Source: Rhyzopertha dominica
Taxonomy: Eukaryota; Arthropoda; Insecta; Coleoptera; Bostrichidae
Direction: 5' to 3'
Length of the DNA: 64,000 bases
Assembly (NCBI GenBank): GCA_025024175.1
Contig: QCXZ01000138.1
Coordinates: 52,609,092 to 52,673,091 of the forward strand
Positions 49,926 through 62,144 of this stretch are shown here, piece after piece. A program made the position numbers and the translations under genes. The notes beneath the pieces are model-generated. The model worked only from the letters and a program-made list of their open reading frames with translations. It did not search any database and was not told the origin of the DNA. Positions within the stretch are counted from its first letter, which is position 1. Every line of letters starts with the position of its first letter.

Positions 49926-51170
49926 TAGATTTAAATAAAATCTAGAAAATCCCTCACGCTATCTGGTTGCCATGGTAACGTCATTACAAAGCAAAATAGC
50001 ATCGAAACTTCTGGATGCTGTATCTTCTAAACGCTGCACCGAAATTTAATAAGCTATATAGGACTCATTTTAGAGGGAATTTCAAGATTAATACTAATTG
50101 TGAATTAATCCAAAGTTGGTTTCTCCAAATAGCTGTAGAGGGCAACGTTTGAAAAACTGAAATTTTTCAAAAAAATGTAAATGCGACGGTATATATTTTC
50201 GCTTCGTCTTGTAAGTTATTACTTAAGAAAGAGAGTGATGAAAACCAGAGGCGAATGTCGTTTATTTCTTAAAAAAGGAACGTATTTTGTAATTTTTTGC
50301 ATTGCATTAGTCTCTCCCGGTTTATACTTTTAGGACCGCGGTTTTTAAATGATTACAGCGATCGTCTCAACAAAGCGAAACTTTATTGCGACGCCCTTAC
50401 AAAATATGTGCCACCTCGAAGGTTTTACGCCCAGCTTAATCTGAAATTGCCCCGTAAAAAGGGCATAAACCCGTCCGAAAAAGCGAAAACGTACAATAAT
50501 TAAGGCAGCTCATTTAATTTGTATACAAACAGGCTTAATTAGGTGAGCGACGCAGCCAAAATACAAGGATTAAGTTCTTAGCTCCGCTTCACCGTTTTAA
50601 TTTTCAACCATGTCTCTTATCTGTCTTAATTTGTGTTTTAAATTAAACGGCTACGTAAGGCAAAATTAAGCGTATCCCGATACGTAAAAAAAGGAAGTCG
50701 AACCCGGGAGCCGAAACTGTTAATAACAATTTCCCCCGCTCGTCTCTCGTCGTCTCACTCCCTTTGACGGTCGCGGCGAAGCGTTTTCCTTTTTCAGTGC
50801 GACGATGGTACGGTCTGAAATGGATAAGCATACCGGTTTATTTAACAAGAAGCTATCGTGGACCATTGCCTTTCCAAAACACGTATCTTCACGATTTGGC
50901 TAATTGGGACAATAAATTGTTGGTACGGGTGTCTACCTTTAATAGGCTGATTGTCTTCAGTCCCATGGCATCTGTTGCTTCAGACCCAGTAGGCCACTTA
51001 AGTTGTCGACGGTGTTGGAACGTATTAATTTCGAGATTCGGGCGTTAGCTAACGAAGGCACGAACTATAAACTCGCTAGTCATATTAATTTGATAAATTA
51101 AGGTGATTCTCGAAAACTCAAATCGTTAATACTACAAATTACTGTGGCATCCCTTGCCTGTTAAACTCGG
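49926..51170. other. Intergenic; complex block at 50320-51060
   Basis: Two adjoining complex GC-richer blocks (50330-50640 and 50680-51060) without a recognised protein. They contain many TTAATT/AATTAA cores and short frames on both strands. Candidate conserved non-coding DNA; not provable here. AT-rich flanks hold nothing recognised. Confidence 0.25.
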
Positions 51171-51176
51171 GTAAGT

Positions 51177-51650
51177 TATAATTCAACAGCAAATTATTTA
51201 ATATTTCAAGACAGTCTTTTGGAGGTATCAAAGGAATTAAATAAAAGAATTTTCGAAATGTAAAACTTCACAAAGGGTCAAATTTAGCCATTTAGCTAAT
51301 TTATAACACGGAGAATTTATGTAACAAACAACAGGTCTGATAGAATAGTTATCTTTGTGTATTTTAGGAAGTCCATAAAGCCTTGGTGTTAATGGATTCA
51401 GAGACAATAATTTTGACTTAGTGCAGTTAAGTAATTTTAATGTTAGTTCAACTTTGTCTTAAAGTTCTTTAAATTTGTTGTTAAATTTAATAGTATTATC
51501 ACTATTAGCCGTTCTAAAATTTGCACTGTTCTAAACAATTACTTTTGTCTGCTTTAGAAAACACTAAATTCTCATTTATTCTCTTAGAATCTATACTTTT
51601 AAATAAATTAATTGAGTCAAAAACAAACAACTTTTTTTGGTTTCTGAGGA
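51177..51650 (-). mobile_element. Penelope-like element N-terminal RT scrap (family B)
   Basis: Minus strand near 51400-51275 reads TPRLYGLPKIHKDNYSIRPV with VCYINSPCYKLAKW, closely matching 20937-21045. The remainder is broken. Confidence 0.65.
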
Positions 51651-52339
51651 AATGCTTTTAATAGATTTTTTTTGCAATAAAGAAATTATATTTATTATAT
51701 TATATTATATTAACTAATAAATAATTCCACTTTTAAAAATGAAACACAAGCTCTATTTCGAGTTTCACAAAAAAGTATGACATGTTCCCATAATTTCAGA
51801 GCTCAGCATGAAATGTGTAATTTATTTGTAAAGTATGTAACTCATACCAAAAGTATGCTATCTGACAACCCGACGCATAAGGCGTATCACATTTGCGATA
51901 ACTTATTTCCGGGTTTGGCCGCACAGCTTTTTATCTTTCAGTTTGTAACTAAATTCCACGATATATTTGAAACGCACACATAACGTACACTGGTTATATT
52001 TTTTCAAAATACATTTAGTAGGTAATCGAAAATTTTGAGCAAAATCGCGTTAATTTTAATCTGTACGTTACGATTTGGAATGTATATATTATGTAGCATA
52101 CCTATATGAGAACCACATCGGCACCTTTACAAAAAAATCAGTATTCTTTATTTTAATTTTAAATAAATAAGTCTTTCTACATAGCATCAGAACGTTTGCA
52201 GACCTCCAAAACATGAAAACTGTAAAATGCTACGGGTAAAGATCTGAATGGAGCCGTCAAAGGCTGAAATAATTTAATTTAACAATTTCTACTTCTATTT
52301 ATCTAAATAAGTGACAATTAGAGCACTTTTTTTAGTATG

Positions 52340-52775
52340 ACGGTTTCAAATGTGAGATACATTGCGCTAAAAGTGGAGTTGCGCAAGGTTCCAATCTAGG
52401 CCCGTTACTATTTATTATTTTTATAACGCTGTTATTAAGGATATGAAAGACTGTTTTTTGTGTTGTCTTCCTCCAAAAACTTTTGAGTGGTGAGATTGTC
52501 AGCACATAATATATTTTAGACAATGTAATAGTATTAATAGTTTGGATCTGAGATATCTTTTTTGACAAATTTCAATCGAAATCAGTAAGGGTCAAACTTC
52601 TTCAATACTTTTCTTTATAATCTTTTTACTATGTTATGTGCTAATTGTAATGAATTTTGCTTTGTGTATTTGTTACAATCTCTTTACTTGTATTGCTTTT
52701 ATTAGCTTGCACACATATTTTTGCTGTACATTATAGACTAAATTCTGTTGGAAATAAATCATATTATTATTATTA
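52340..52775 (+). mobile_element. Non-LTR 3' fragment with (ATT)n tail
   Basis: SGVAQGSNLGPLLFIIF (52371-52425) is RT block 4. A decayed piece follows, then AATAAA at 52753-52758 and (ATT)n at 52760-52774. The 3' end (TGTTGGAAATAAATCATATTATT) resembles that of the copy at 48755-49925, suggesting the same or a sister family with an internal deletion. Confidence 0.65.
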
Positions 52776-53850
52776 AAAAAGTTGCAAACTGGGCGATTTT
52801 CGTCTTGTCCAGTGAGAGATGCTTGCCAACAGGAGTCAAACAGGTACCAAAACTGGACATTTACCTCCGAGGACCCACTGCTATATCTGGTCCGCTGTAC
52901 CGTGCTACCGTATCTTGATAATAACATTCCACGCGACTTGGGCGCTATATCAAATTTAATTATTCGAATTTTAGGATTCGGTATCTTTTGATACGTTTCG
53001 ACACGGCTTATCGGTCGGAGTTATTTAATTCATAAATTTGTTCTCACTCGGCCACTCGTCGTCATAATTTTCGACTGCCTGACATCACGTTAGATTGGCT
53101 GATTATGGTTTCGTGTTTCAAAATTATACTATAGGTGGTTTCGTCGTGGTGTCAAAGGTTTAATCGAGTTCGAACGCGTTAAGTGAGATAATCACAATGG
53201 TTAATTATGGAGTTGGGAGCGATTTGGTTCTTGGTGCTTTATAGGCGGCAACTTATTAATGTGAGATATGTTTGCTCATTTAAATCAGTAGGGATAAGTT
53301 CTACACTGTTCAAATTTAGATAGGCTTTAAATATTACACGTGGTTGTTTGCGATAACGAATTTCTGATTTTGTCCCATAGTACTCATGTTACAGAATTCT
53401 GAAAAGTGCTGTATTGGTACAGTGCCGATTAAATAGGGGTTATTTGCAAACATTCAGAAAAAAAAACGCTAAGACGGGAAGTTTAAGATGCTTATAAAGA
53501 GAGCTAAAACCCAGTAAAGGAAGATAACGCAGCGGAGGAAGCTGTAGAAAACCGAGAGGAGTTGTAAACAGGGTTAGTAATACACCATGATTTACACTTG
53601 AAGATAAAGACCTGGCGTAACAAAAAAGAAAGCATACATATTTTTACCCCATCAGGAGGTAATTTTGTGCTGCAAATGCAAATTTTTGTAATTTGTAGTA
53701 GTAGTGATAGTAGTATATTGATTAGGTTAAAGCAAACTAAAGACTTAATTAAATGTTCAAACACTTTTCAATTCTTTTTAATAGGCTTAAATGTTTAGGT
53801 CGTGAAATACTTCCGTGATCCAAAGCACACTCTGTTAATTAAGTCCATTT
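52776..53850. other. Intergenic, nothing firm
   Basis: A complex block at about 52790-53250 with low repetition. Short frames on both strands are not recognised. Confidence 0.3.
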
Positions 53851-54370
53851 TAGTGATCATAGGAGTTCTGTACACTTTTACATAACCCTAAATGAACAAT
53901 CAATGGGTGTTAAATCAGGAGATCTTAGTGTAAACTTATATGGACTATTATGTGCAATCCAATGTTTACAGACATTTCTTCCACGACTTCTCCAACAGCT
54001 CGATAAGCATGTGCGGGTGCTGTCAAGATTTTCGTGGTACAAATGCACTCCAAGTATTCTATCACTTTTAATTGCACAAAATACACTAAAACTCCGAGAA
54101 TCTTGAAGGTTTGGTTGTCTCACTGTGTGAGGATTACTATCGGACCAAAAGTGACTATTGTGCTTGTTGAATATACCACTTTTTTCCATTTTTTTTTCTT
54201 CTGTCCATATGACCTTATCATTTTCTTGTGATTCTAACAAAAACCAGTCGCATAATTCGGTTGTTTTTCAGAGCCTGTTTCTCCTGAGTGTTAAATCGGT
54301 TGTAATCCCATCATTTGTTCATCTGCAAAATTTTGTGAATGCTTGTTTCAGATATACCTAAAAAAGTGGG
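53850..54370 (-). mobile_element. Tc1/IS630-like DDE transposase fragment
   Basis: Minus frame 54240-53878 reads NKHNSHFWSDSNPHTVRQPN, SDRILGVHLYHENL and RSPDLTPIDC. This corresponds to NRHNCSYWSDPNPHWMEQVH, HIIGPFFIDGNL and RSPDLTPLDS of the copy at 56690-57780. The central catalytic stretch is deleted. Confidence 0.7.
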
Positions 54371-56000
54371 ATGGCTGTCCTTTGAAGTATGCTATAATTG
54401 TCATTTCTATATCCACATTGCCTGCTACGGATTTTGTTGTTGTTATTTTTGGTGACAACAATCCAAAATTAATAAAATTCTTCGGCAATCTTCTTATGGG
54501 GTAAAATATATACGCTCTTTTATTAAAAATCTAGCTATGCAGGATAGAAGTTCTTTAAATTGAGTTCTGCATACTTACTGATTAGTAAAATTTTGCAAAA
54601 ATGTAATGTGTATTATGTTAGTTAAGTAGAAAGTTTCATGGGAATTGCATTTCTCAAATAAACATAAACAGAGGAATCAGGTAAGGGGATTTCATCACTC
54701 CATTCATTTTCAGTTGAACTATGAACAGCATGATAGAAAAACTACCTAGAACAGTAGGATATAAAATAAGAACTCATTTTTATATAGTGTGTTCTTATGG
54801 TTGCACAAGGTAGCCAATGAAAATCTTTAGTTAGAAATATTTGGAAAAATAAAAATTGGAAGATTGTGAATAAATTTCAGTTAGCTATTATGAACAATAA
54901 ACTTTCTGATATAAATAAAACATAATTTGGTGTTATCCAAAGATGCATAGCTACCTGGTCTAATGTTATTATAATCCACTTTAACTATATGTTTTTTTAT
55001 TTATTTGATTATGAAGCTTGATTTGTTTTAATTTGTTTTTTTTTGCAAATAGACTGTATTACGCGTTCTTACACCTAATCTTACCGAGTTTCAAAATTGC
55101 GCTATTTTTAAGTCTGCAATTACATTGGTAAAAAGTTGTCTTCTAACACTTTCTTATTATACAAAACCTAGCTCAGTAGCTATGTTCAACTTAATAAAAA
55201 ATGACTACGTTGTACTGATTAATTCTTCTATGTATCCTCAGGTGTTCTTGCTTTACCTGGTATTTATATTCTAGCTGCCTAAAATATTTAGTAATTTAGT
55301 TAAAATGCATGCTATGCTGTCTGTACAGCAATTAATTATTATTAATCTGTTTCACTGTTGTTACAGCTCGTCAGTGTAGTTTAGGTCCAAGTGCAGACAA
55401 CATGGCATAGAAGGCAAAACGCCTTTATATCAAAGGCAATGCCATCTGTCAACATTACACTGACATGATGACAAAGACACCTAGCTGTCTTTCTAAAGGA
55501 AGTGACCTGTATTCTGCCAAGTTGGCATTTACCTGCATACGTCACACAAAAGTGNCACTTTTGAATATTCAAAATGGCTAAAATCGTTTTGCTTATAAAC
55601 AGATCTTGCGACGAGTTCCCATAAATAAGTTGGGATACTGACGATGCNTGTTATTTGCAANTCATCAGGTTTGTNGTGTGTTTTTGCGCAACTTTAGTTA
55701 TACTAGAACATGATTAACGCATTACAACGTGTTGTAAAGCGACAGCACGTGTAATTATCCCCGGTCAGTTAGTAATTACGACCGTACTTAATTACTGGCG
55801 TTGTCGTTTCAAAAGGAAATTTATCAAGCAACCCAATAAATACTACTTTCGAATCACATCGATATTTATAACGGTAGCGATCAGATAGCGCGCGCCCAAC
55901 CGATACTTTACTGCATCTTTTACCTTTAGTGTGCTCTAAATAATTTCAAAGTGCGATAAAGCTAATTAATTAAATTCTCAGAAGCGTTTTGTTTATTTTC
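54371..56000. other. Intergenic, nothing recognised
   Basis: AT-rich to about 55340. A moderately complex stretch at 55350-55600 with an N follows, then a GC-richer block from 55740. No gene, RNA or transposon protein recognised. Confidence 0.35.
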
Positions 56001-56014
56001 ATTCGATTGGAAGG

Positions 56015-56275
56015 AACAATGGCCACCTGATCCTGCATCCTCTTCTCGAGTTCGCGGACCGCTCGTCTCGGGACTACGTGGAGGAAAAGCCGCTGGGGAT
56101 CGGTGTGCAATTCCAAGAAGTAATTTCACAAATTGCTGTCGACTCTTTTAATTTACGTAAACTGCTGGATGCGGACGGTCGTCCCTCTTCCTGCTGGACG
56201 TTCCTGCTTTCGCACGGACCGCTGCAGGGACGTAGCTCGCGGATTGGATTGCGTCGACAGGGCAGGNCAGTAGCT
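56015..56275 (+). other. GC-rich block with an unassigned coding-like frame
   Basis: Strikingly GC-rich against its surroundings. One plus frame, entered upstream of the ATG at 56078, reads NNGHLILHPLLEFADRSSRD and then YVEEKPLGIGVQFQ before running on through 56270 without a stop. Another frame is also open for a shorter distance. No clear splice acceptor or donor. It may be an exon of an unknown gene, a captured fragment or a CpG-rich regulatory element. Confidence 0.22.
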
Positions 56276-56689
56276 ACTTGTAATTATTATTCAATATACA
56301 CCACGTCTTTTAATTGGCTCTTATCTTGGGATGTTTCGTCTCACTTTGTTCGGTCTCCTCGTTCTGTTGCTGTACAGTCACTGAAGCAAGTGTGTTTGAG
56401 TTAAGGGCATGGAAATTGGGTGGGTGAAATCTGGCGTTTGAGTGTCTTTGATATGAGGTTTGTGCAGATCTAAACAGTGCATGACTCCTCAAATTTTACC
56501 AATTCATCTCCATCATGTTTCAAAAATGTATCACACTTGTACAATTTATTGGTCCTGAGTCGAGAAAAGTGTGATAACAAACATGGGTCTTGCAAAAAAC
56601 TTTGGAATAAAAACGATAAGTATTCGTTATCACTAAGTAACAACAAGAACTCCAGATGTGTCCATTTTTCTCGTGACTGGTGATAATTT

Positions 56690-57780
56690 TCATTCACTTT
56701 GTTATTTGCAATCGCAATGCCTAAGTTAACTGAACATGATCACATCGAAATTTTGATGATGATTGGTTATGGAGATAGAAGGCGAAGTTATTCGGAAGCA
56801 GTTGCACTCTACAATGCAATTCATGAAGATCGTGAACCAATTGCCAGATCAACAGTTATTAAAACATTGCAACATTTTGACGAAACCGGTGGTGTTAAAA
56901 ATCGTCAAATACCAGGACGTACAAAGGTTGCTACGAGTGAGGAAAGTAGCTTGAATGTCCTTTTAGATGTGCAAGAGAATCCCAAGTGTTCCGTACAACA
57001 GCGTGCTCTGACTCACCATATTAGCAGAAGACCTGTTCAGAAAATTTTGAAAAAAAGAGAAGTTTCATCCATACAAAATTAAGTTATTACAAGAACTAAG
57101 CGAAGATGTTTTCGATCGTAGGATAGAATTTTGCGAAACTGCTATGAACATAATATATGAAGATAGAAACATTTTAAATTGGATTATGTTTTCTGATGAA
57201 GCGACTTCTTGCCTCAATAGTAATGTGAATAGACATAATTGCAGCTATTGGTCGGATCCAAATCCACATTGGATGGAACAAGTCCATACACAACACCCTC
57301 AGATAGTGAATGTCTGATGTGGTATTATCGGTGAGCACATTATTGGGCCTTTTTTCATCGATGGAAATTTGGATGCGGTCAAGTATTTACAGCTCTTGCG
57401 CGAACACATTATACCAGAACTTATTCGCTTGTTCCCTAATCGTGAATATGCTGCACGTCCTTCTGAAAAGATGGTTTCAGCAAGGTGGTGCACCGCCCCA
57501 TTTTGCAGTCAACGTTCGTGGATATTTGAATGCCCAGCACGTTCCCCTGATCTGACGCCGCTTGATTCTTTCCCGTGGGGGTATCTGAAAAATTGTATTT
57601 ATGCTGATCGGCCACATAATGCAGAAGATTTAAAAGGACAAATTTTAGAGTTCAGAACTTACCTCTAAATGTGCTACAAAGAACATTAGAAAACTTTTAC
57701 TCAAGACTGAATTACTGCCAAGAAGTAAATGGGGAACATTTTGAGCAAATTCTGTAATGTAAATCTGAATAGATACTGCA
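56690..57780 (+). mobile_element. Tc1/IS630-like transposon, most complete copy, dead
   Basis: The N-terminal helix-turn-helix part is open at 56717-57082 (MPKLTEHDHIEILMMIGYGD...). After a frameshift near 57060 it continues LLQELSEDVFDRRIEFCE and IMFSDEATSCLNSNVNRHNC (first catalytic Asp in FSDEA). WCG is interrupted by TGA in place of Trp at 57315-57317. Then HIIGPFFIDGNLDAVKYL, a frameshifted FQQGGAPPHFAVN where QQD is normal, and ARSPDLTPLDSFPWGYLKN. So one catalytic Asp is Gly and there are at least three frame breaks. Confidence 0.82.
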
Positions 57781-57899
57781 TTTTCACGGAATCATGTCTA
57801 TCTTTTGTCAATGAAAAATGGTAATACGTGGTTTTCTTGTCCAATTCAAGCGATAAAGCAAATTCTTTTCATTCTTTTCGTTCTTTGTCAGGCTCGATT

Positions 57900-58164
57900 A
57901 TTGTATTTAAATATTCAACAGCAAATGGAGACTGCGAATGCTATAATTATTATTTATAAACTAAATATAGGTATGTTGCCAGACTACTTATGAAGACAAT
58001 TTAACACTAGAGCCTATGTACACTCCCTTAATACTTACTGTATAAATAATGTATAATCATTATTAGACTGTGCACTGTGTTAGCATGTTTTGATAAATAA
58101 ATGCATACTTATTTACTTTGACCTGACCTGACCTGACCTGACCTGACCTGACCTGACCTGACCT
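57900..58164 (+). mobile_element. 3' end of a CR1/L2-like non-LTR element with (TGACC)n tail
   Basis: A C-terminal scrap reads IIIIYKLNIGMLPDYL then, past a stop, QFNTRAYVHSLNTY. This resembles the extreme C-terminus of CR1/L2-type ORF2 (LxxGLLPxxF...VHSxxTR). A ~90 bp UTR with AATAAA (58096-58101) follows, then the pentanucleotide tract. The assignment rests on a short match. Confidence 0.45.
58119..58164. repeat. (TGACC/CCTGA)9 pentanucleotide tract
   Basis: Nine perfect tandem TGACC units, which in another register are CCTGA, the complement of TCAGG. TCAGG is the telomere repeat of many beetles. It could be an interstitial telomeric tract or the 3' tail of the non-LTR remnant immediately upstream. 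Confidence 0.9.
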
Positions 58165-59012
58165 AGGCAACATGTCATATTAACAAAGTCGTCTTTAAAT
58201 TCACAGAGGAATAAAAAATGTCATAATATATAAAGTGTTCTAATTAAAAACAAAGTCGAGTAGCTTCCAAGAAGTACAAGTAAATATACTTTTTCTTTCT
58301 GTATAGTTAGTAGCCCTTTTTAGACTTAGGTGATACACCCTGCATTATGACAAAAAAGGGAGCTATAGTTCTATAGAAGTTAATTTGCAATAAATCACAC
58401 TATAAGCGGATAAAAATGGTAAATAGAACCTCGACGGGCCAAAACACTAATTAAAAATCTCGGGTCCATTATCGGGTCATTTAATTGTTTAACACGAAAA
58501 CAACTCCGCCGCCTCAGATATTTCACGTCAATTACAGGCGAAAATTTAACATTCCCGAAGAAATAAGCAAATTAAAATTCAGACCGAACGTCGTCCGTAA
58601 ATGAACGGCCAGGGATCCAGCATCTCTGATCTAGATTGCGCTGACGAAAAAGGCAATTGTAAAAAGGCACCGACCGAACGAGAGCCGTATTGGGAAATCA
58701 TAAAACACATTTCACAAAAGCAATTTGTATCATTAATTAACAAATTAACATTTAAATTATTAATAGTCGGCATTCCGAGCCAGTTATAAATTACAACCGG
58801 TAGCTCGACTGGTTTTGTTATTTTGTAGTGGTGAACGCTGGTGTATCAGGTCTATTGGTTTTCTTTTAGTGACGTCATGGTCGAGGGCAACGCAAGCTTT
58901 TATAGCAGGTCGAGTGTCAACTCTTTGGTTTGGCCAAAATTGCTGATTTTTTCTAGGGAGCTCTTTAAAGCTATCCAGTAAGAACTAAAATATATATAAA
59001 AGAACAGATGTT
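58165..59012. promoter_or_regulatory. Intergenic with candidate enhancer-like block 58430-58890
   Basis: The central 450 bp is complex, repeat-free and rich in TTAATT, ATTAAT and CATTTAAT homeodomain-type cores, unlike flanking decayed DNA. It lies about 3.3 kb downstream of the msh-like terminal exon. Enhancer function is inference only. Confidence 0.25.
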
Positions 59013-59675
59013 GATGTTTTGTGATTTTTAGGTGGAAACTAATTTTAGCTCAAAATCGACACAGAGATGTATTTCGAAAAATTTGATCAGAAATGAGCTA
59101 GGACGTCGGACGGCCTAATTTACGCAACATTTAGAGCGAACCGTAGTAGCTAGCGACCAACGGATACCATTTCGAAATTCAGGAGGTCCAGATTAGTAAA
59201 TATATGCTTGAAATTATACAAATCGGAGCTGCAAAACATTTAAGGTTCAAAAGGAACCAAGGGGTTAGCCTTTGATGTTTTGTGATTTTTTGTGGAAACT
59301 AATTTGAGCTCAAAATCGACACATAGATGTATTTTGAGCTGCAGTTTCGAAAAATTTGATCAGAAATGAGCTAGGACGTCGGACGGCCTAATTTACGCAA
59401 CATTTAGAGCGAACCGTAGTAGCTAGCGACCAACAGATACCATTCCGAAATTCAGGAGGTCCAGATTAATAAATATGCTTGAAATTATACAAATCGGAGG
59501 TGCAAAAATTTTAAGTCCAAAAAGAACAAAGGGGTTAGCCTCTGATGTTTTGTGATTTTTCGGTGGAAACTAATTTTAGCTCAAAATCGACTCACAGATG
59601 TATTTTGAGCTGCAGGTTCCAAAAATTTGATCAGAAATGGGCTAGGACGTCGGGCGGCCTAATTTACTCCGCTTT
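59013..59675. repeat. Tandem repeat, ~265 bp unit, 2.5 copies
   Basis: GATGTTTTGTGATTTTT starts units at 59013, 59274 and 59544 (spacing 261 and 270). Each carries GGACGTCGGACGGCCTAATT (GGGCGG in the third) and, in the two complete units, AGCGAACCGTAGTAGCTAGC. The third copy stops after CGGCCTAATTTAC. No open frame of note. Confidence 0.9.
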
Positions 59676-61870
59676 TAGATGAATATGAACATATAATCTT
59701 TTGTGAAGTCTCTTACCTGAATCCCATCGCTTACTACATTCAGTTTCTTTAGCCAATAAGCGCAGTCTGTGATATTGCCTTCCAAAAGTAATTAGTTGTA
59801 TTGTTAAATTGCCCCATCGAAATTTTTATTTATAGTGGTTTCACTTCTTCAGAAGCGGGCTTATTAAAAGATTCCATCTCCATCAGGCTATAATGGATGT
59901 AGGATCGCCTATTTATTTCTTCTCAAATGGACGTATTGCCTTTACTTTATCACACCGCGTGGTTTCTCTCCAAGTAAGGCGATATTAAAAGCGATTTCGC
60001 AGTTTGAAACGAGACTGTTTGTGTTGCTAATTTGATGTGATTGTGTTTTCATACGTCGTTACTAGTGTTGCAGGAAGCCTAGATCTAGACTACTTGTGCG
60101 AATTATGAAAAATAATAAGAAATAAAGCACACTCAATAACAGTTTTTCTTTTGGAGAAACTGCATTTTATATTGTATTTTCTTAATACATTTTTGGGTCA
60201 GTTGCACATTTTTTTGTTATTGTGTTCGGTGCATGTCTTTTATATAACCTTCATGTTTCGTCTCCCAGACTATTTATTGGTTTCTCCAGAAGGCAACGCA
60301 TGTAAAGGAGGAGTTGCACTGTCTGTTGTTATTGTCATATGTAATGCTTATAGTATGTGTCCATTATTTACCGAAGTGTCCTTCTAGGGGTGCTTACACT
60401 TCCTGTCGTTATGTCCTACAGCAATGTCGTTGTTTCTTTACCATTACGATAATGGATGATCAATAAATGAACTACCTTTATGATTAGAAAGTATAATTGA
60501 AATATATTTTTGATAACGATTATAGGGAAAATACATAGCTCCTCCGTTCAATAATTTGCATTCAAAGTTATAAAGTTTCGGAAAAAACCAGTATATAAAA
60601 ATGCCTTTATGTGGACCTATCGGTATGTTGTTTCTTTCAAAGATTGATTCAGAAATTAATTACCTACAGCCTGTAATAGTACTTACCACTAATACTTGTG
60701 ACAGCTCTATTTAAGAGCTTAGAATTTATGTTATCCCAGTTGCTAAACTTGAGGTAATTTAATCTATATATATCAAAAACTATTTTGTTCTTCGTTTTAA
60801 ATGATATAATCACAAAGTGACCTGCAGGAAGTCCAAGGAATGACATGTTGACAGAGTCAAACAAAAGTGGTATTGATTGAGAAGTTAGTATTTGTAATTG
60901 TAAAGCACACGAAAGATCTGGAGTGTACTCAATGACCGGTTTAGATTAGTAATCAGTATCAAAATCTTATGAATTTGATATTTTCTAAATATTGTAAGTT
61001 GTTATTATGTGTATTTTTGTTGATAATTTTCGACAAATCGATGTCTTGGGTTTAATATTCTCATTTTTAAGGCCATCACATTAGTATTAGAGCGCTATAC
61101 AGTTAAATACATCTCTCAAGTCGTTGTAACTTTGTTGTTCACTTTGCGTTTTCTGTTAGATACACTTCATATTGATTTTGGGTGTAATATCCTTTAAATT
61201 TTATTCTTAGTCTCACTATAGCTTTGAGCTTTTAAAATTCACTTTTTTAATCGTGCATGTAACTACACGCCTCTCTTGACTTTAAAAAAAGTAAAATTTG
61301 TCGTTCTGTGGGCAGAAAGCAGTTTGTTTTAAATAACTAGCGAATTTATTTTAACTACGGTCACCCTTGAGATGTTTTTTTTCTGCTGTTAACTAGATAC
61401 ATTCGGGTAACCTTAATTTTGTGATAGTGCTATACAAGATCAGAACGGCCGCCATTTTCATGGTGGCTTTCATAACATATCAGCCATTAAAGATTTGGCC
61501 CAATACTATGCAATATTAAAAGATTTTTCCAAAACAAAACCACTAGTGTAAAAGTTGGAGGGAGGACGTCAGCTTCTATAGGAAACAACAACTCAAATAA
61601 TGGCATGCATCTAGGGGTTTATCAGTGTTTATTTTCCCTTGTCCAAGACTAATTCAACATGAGCTACTAGTAGAGGTGCATTGATTTATAGGATTCTTTA
61701 TTTCTATTATTATTTCCCCGCGTATTTTATGGTTCCATTATTAGGATCAGTGAAAATAAAGCATCTGACGAAGATGCAGACTAAAGCAGGCCGAATACCT
61801 TACAAATTACAACTACAATAAGTACATAAAAGCAAGGTTTTGATGTCTATCTTTACTATACTTTACTTAC
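59676..61870. other. Intergenic, nothing recognised
   Basis: AT-rich sequence downstream of the homeobox exon. No gene, transposon protein or array seen. Confidence 0.4.
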
Positions 61871-61872
61871 CG

Positions 61873-61882
61873 TTTATTTATT
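61873..61882 (-). promoter_or_regulatory. Candidate poly(A) signal of the msh-like gene
   Basis: Two overlapping TTTATT hexamers (AATAAA on the minus strand) about 265 nt beyond the stop codon at 62145. Other A/T-rich hexamers exist, so the end of the transcript is uncertain. Confidence 0.3.
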
Positions 61883-62144
61883 CTCATCCACGGGAGGTAT
61901 TCACAAAAACCAGAGGTTCATTTGACACAATGATCAATTAAAAACAAATGAGATATTATATTTCGATGCGTCATATGTACAACAAATACAACAACTTAAA
62001 TANCGTATTTACACAAAATAAAAATCNCAATAATTAAACTACAACATCAACAAAATTAAAAAAAAANCTATACATCAGTCTTGTCTTCGGTCGCCAGCGA
62101 AAAAGTCATTCACTAACCGCGAGTCTGTGCGCATTGTTATTTCG

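Noticed and set aside
50690..50710. tRNA B-box-like GGGTTCGAC on the minus strand
   Set aside because: No matching A box or cloverleaf stems at the right spacing.
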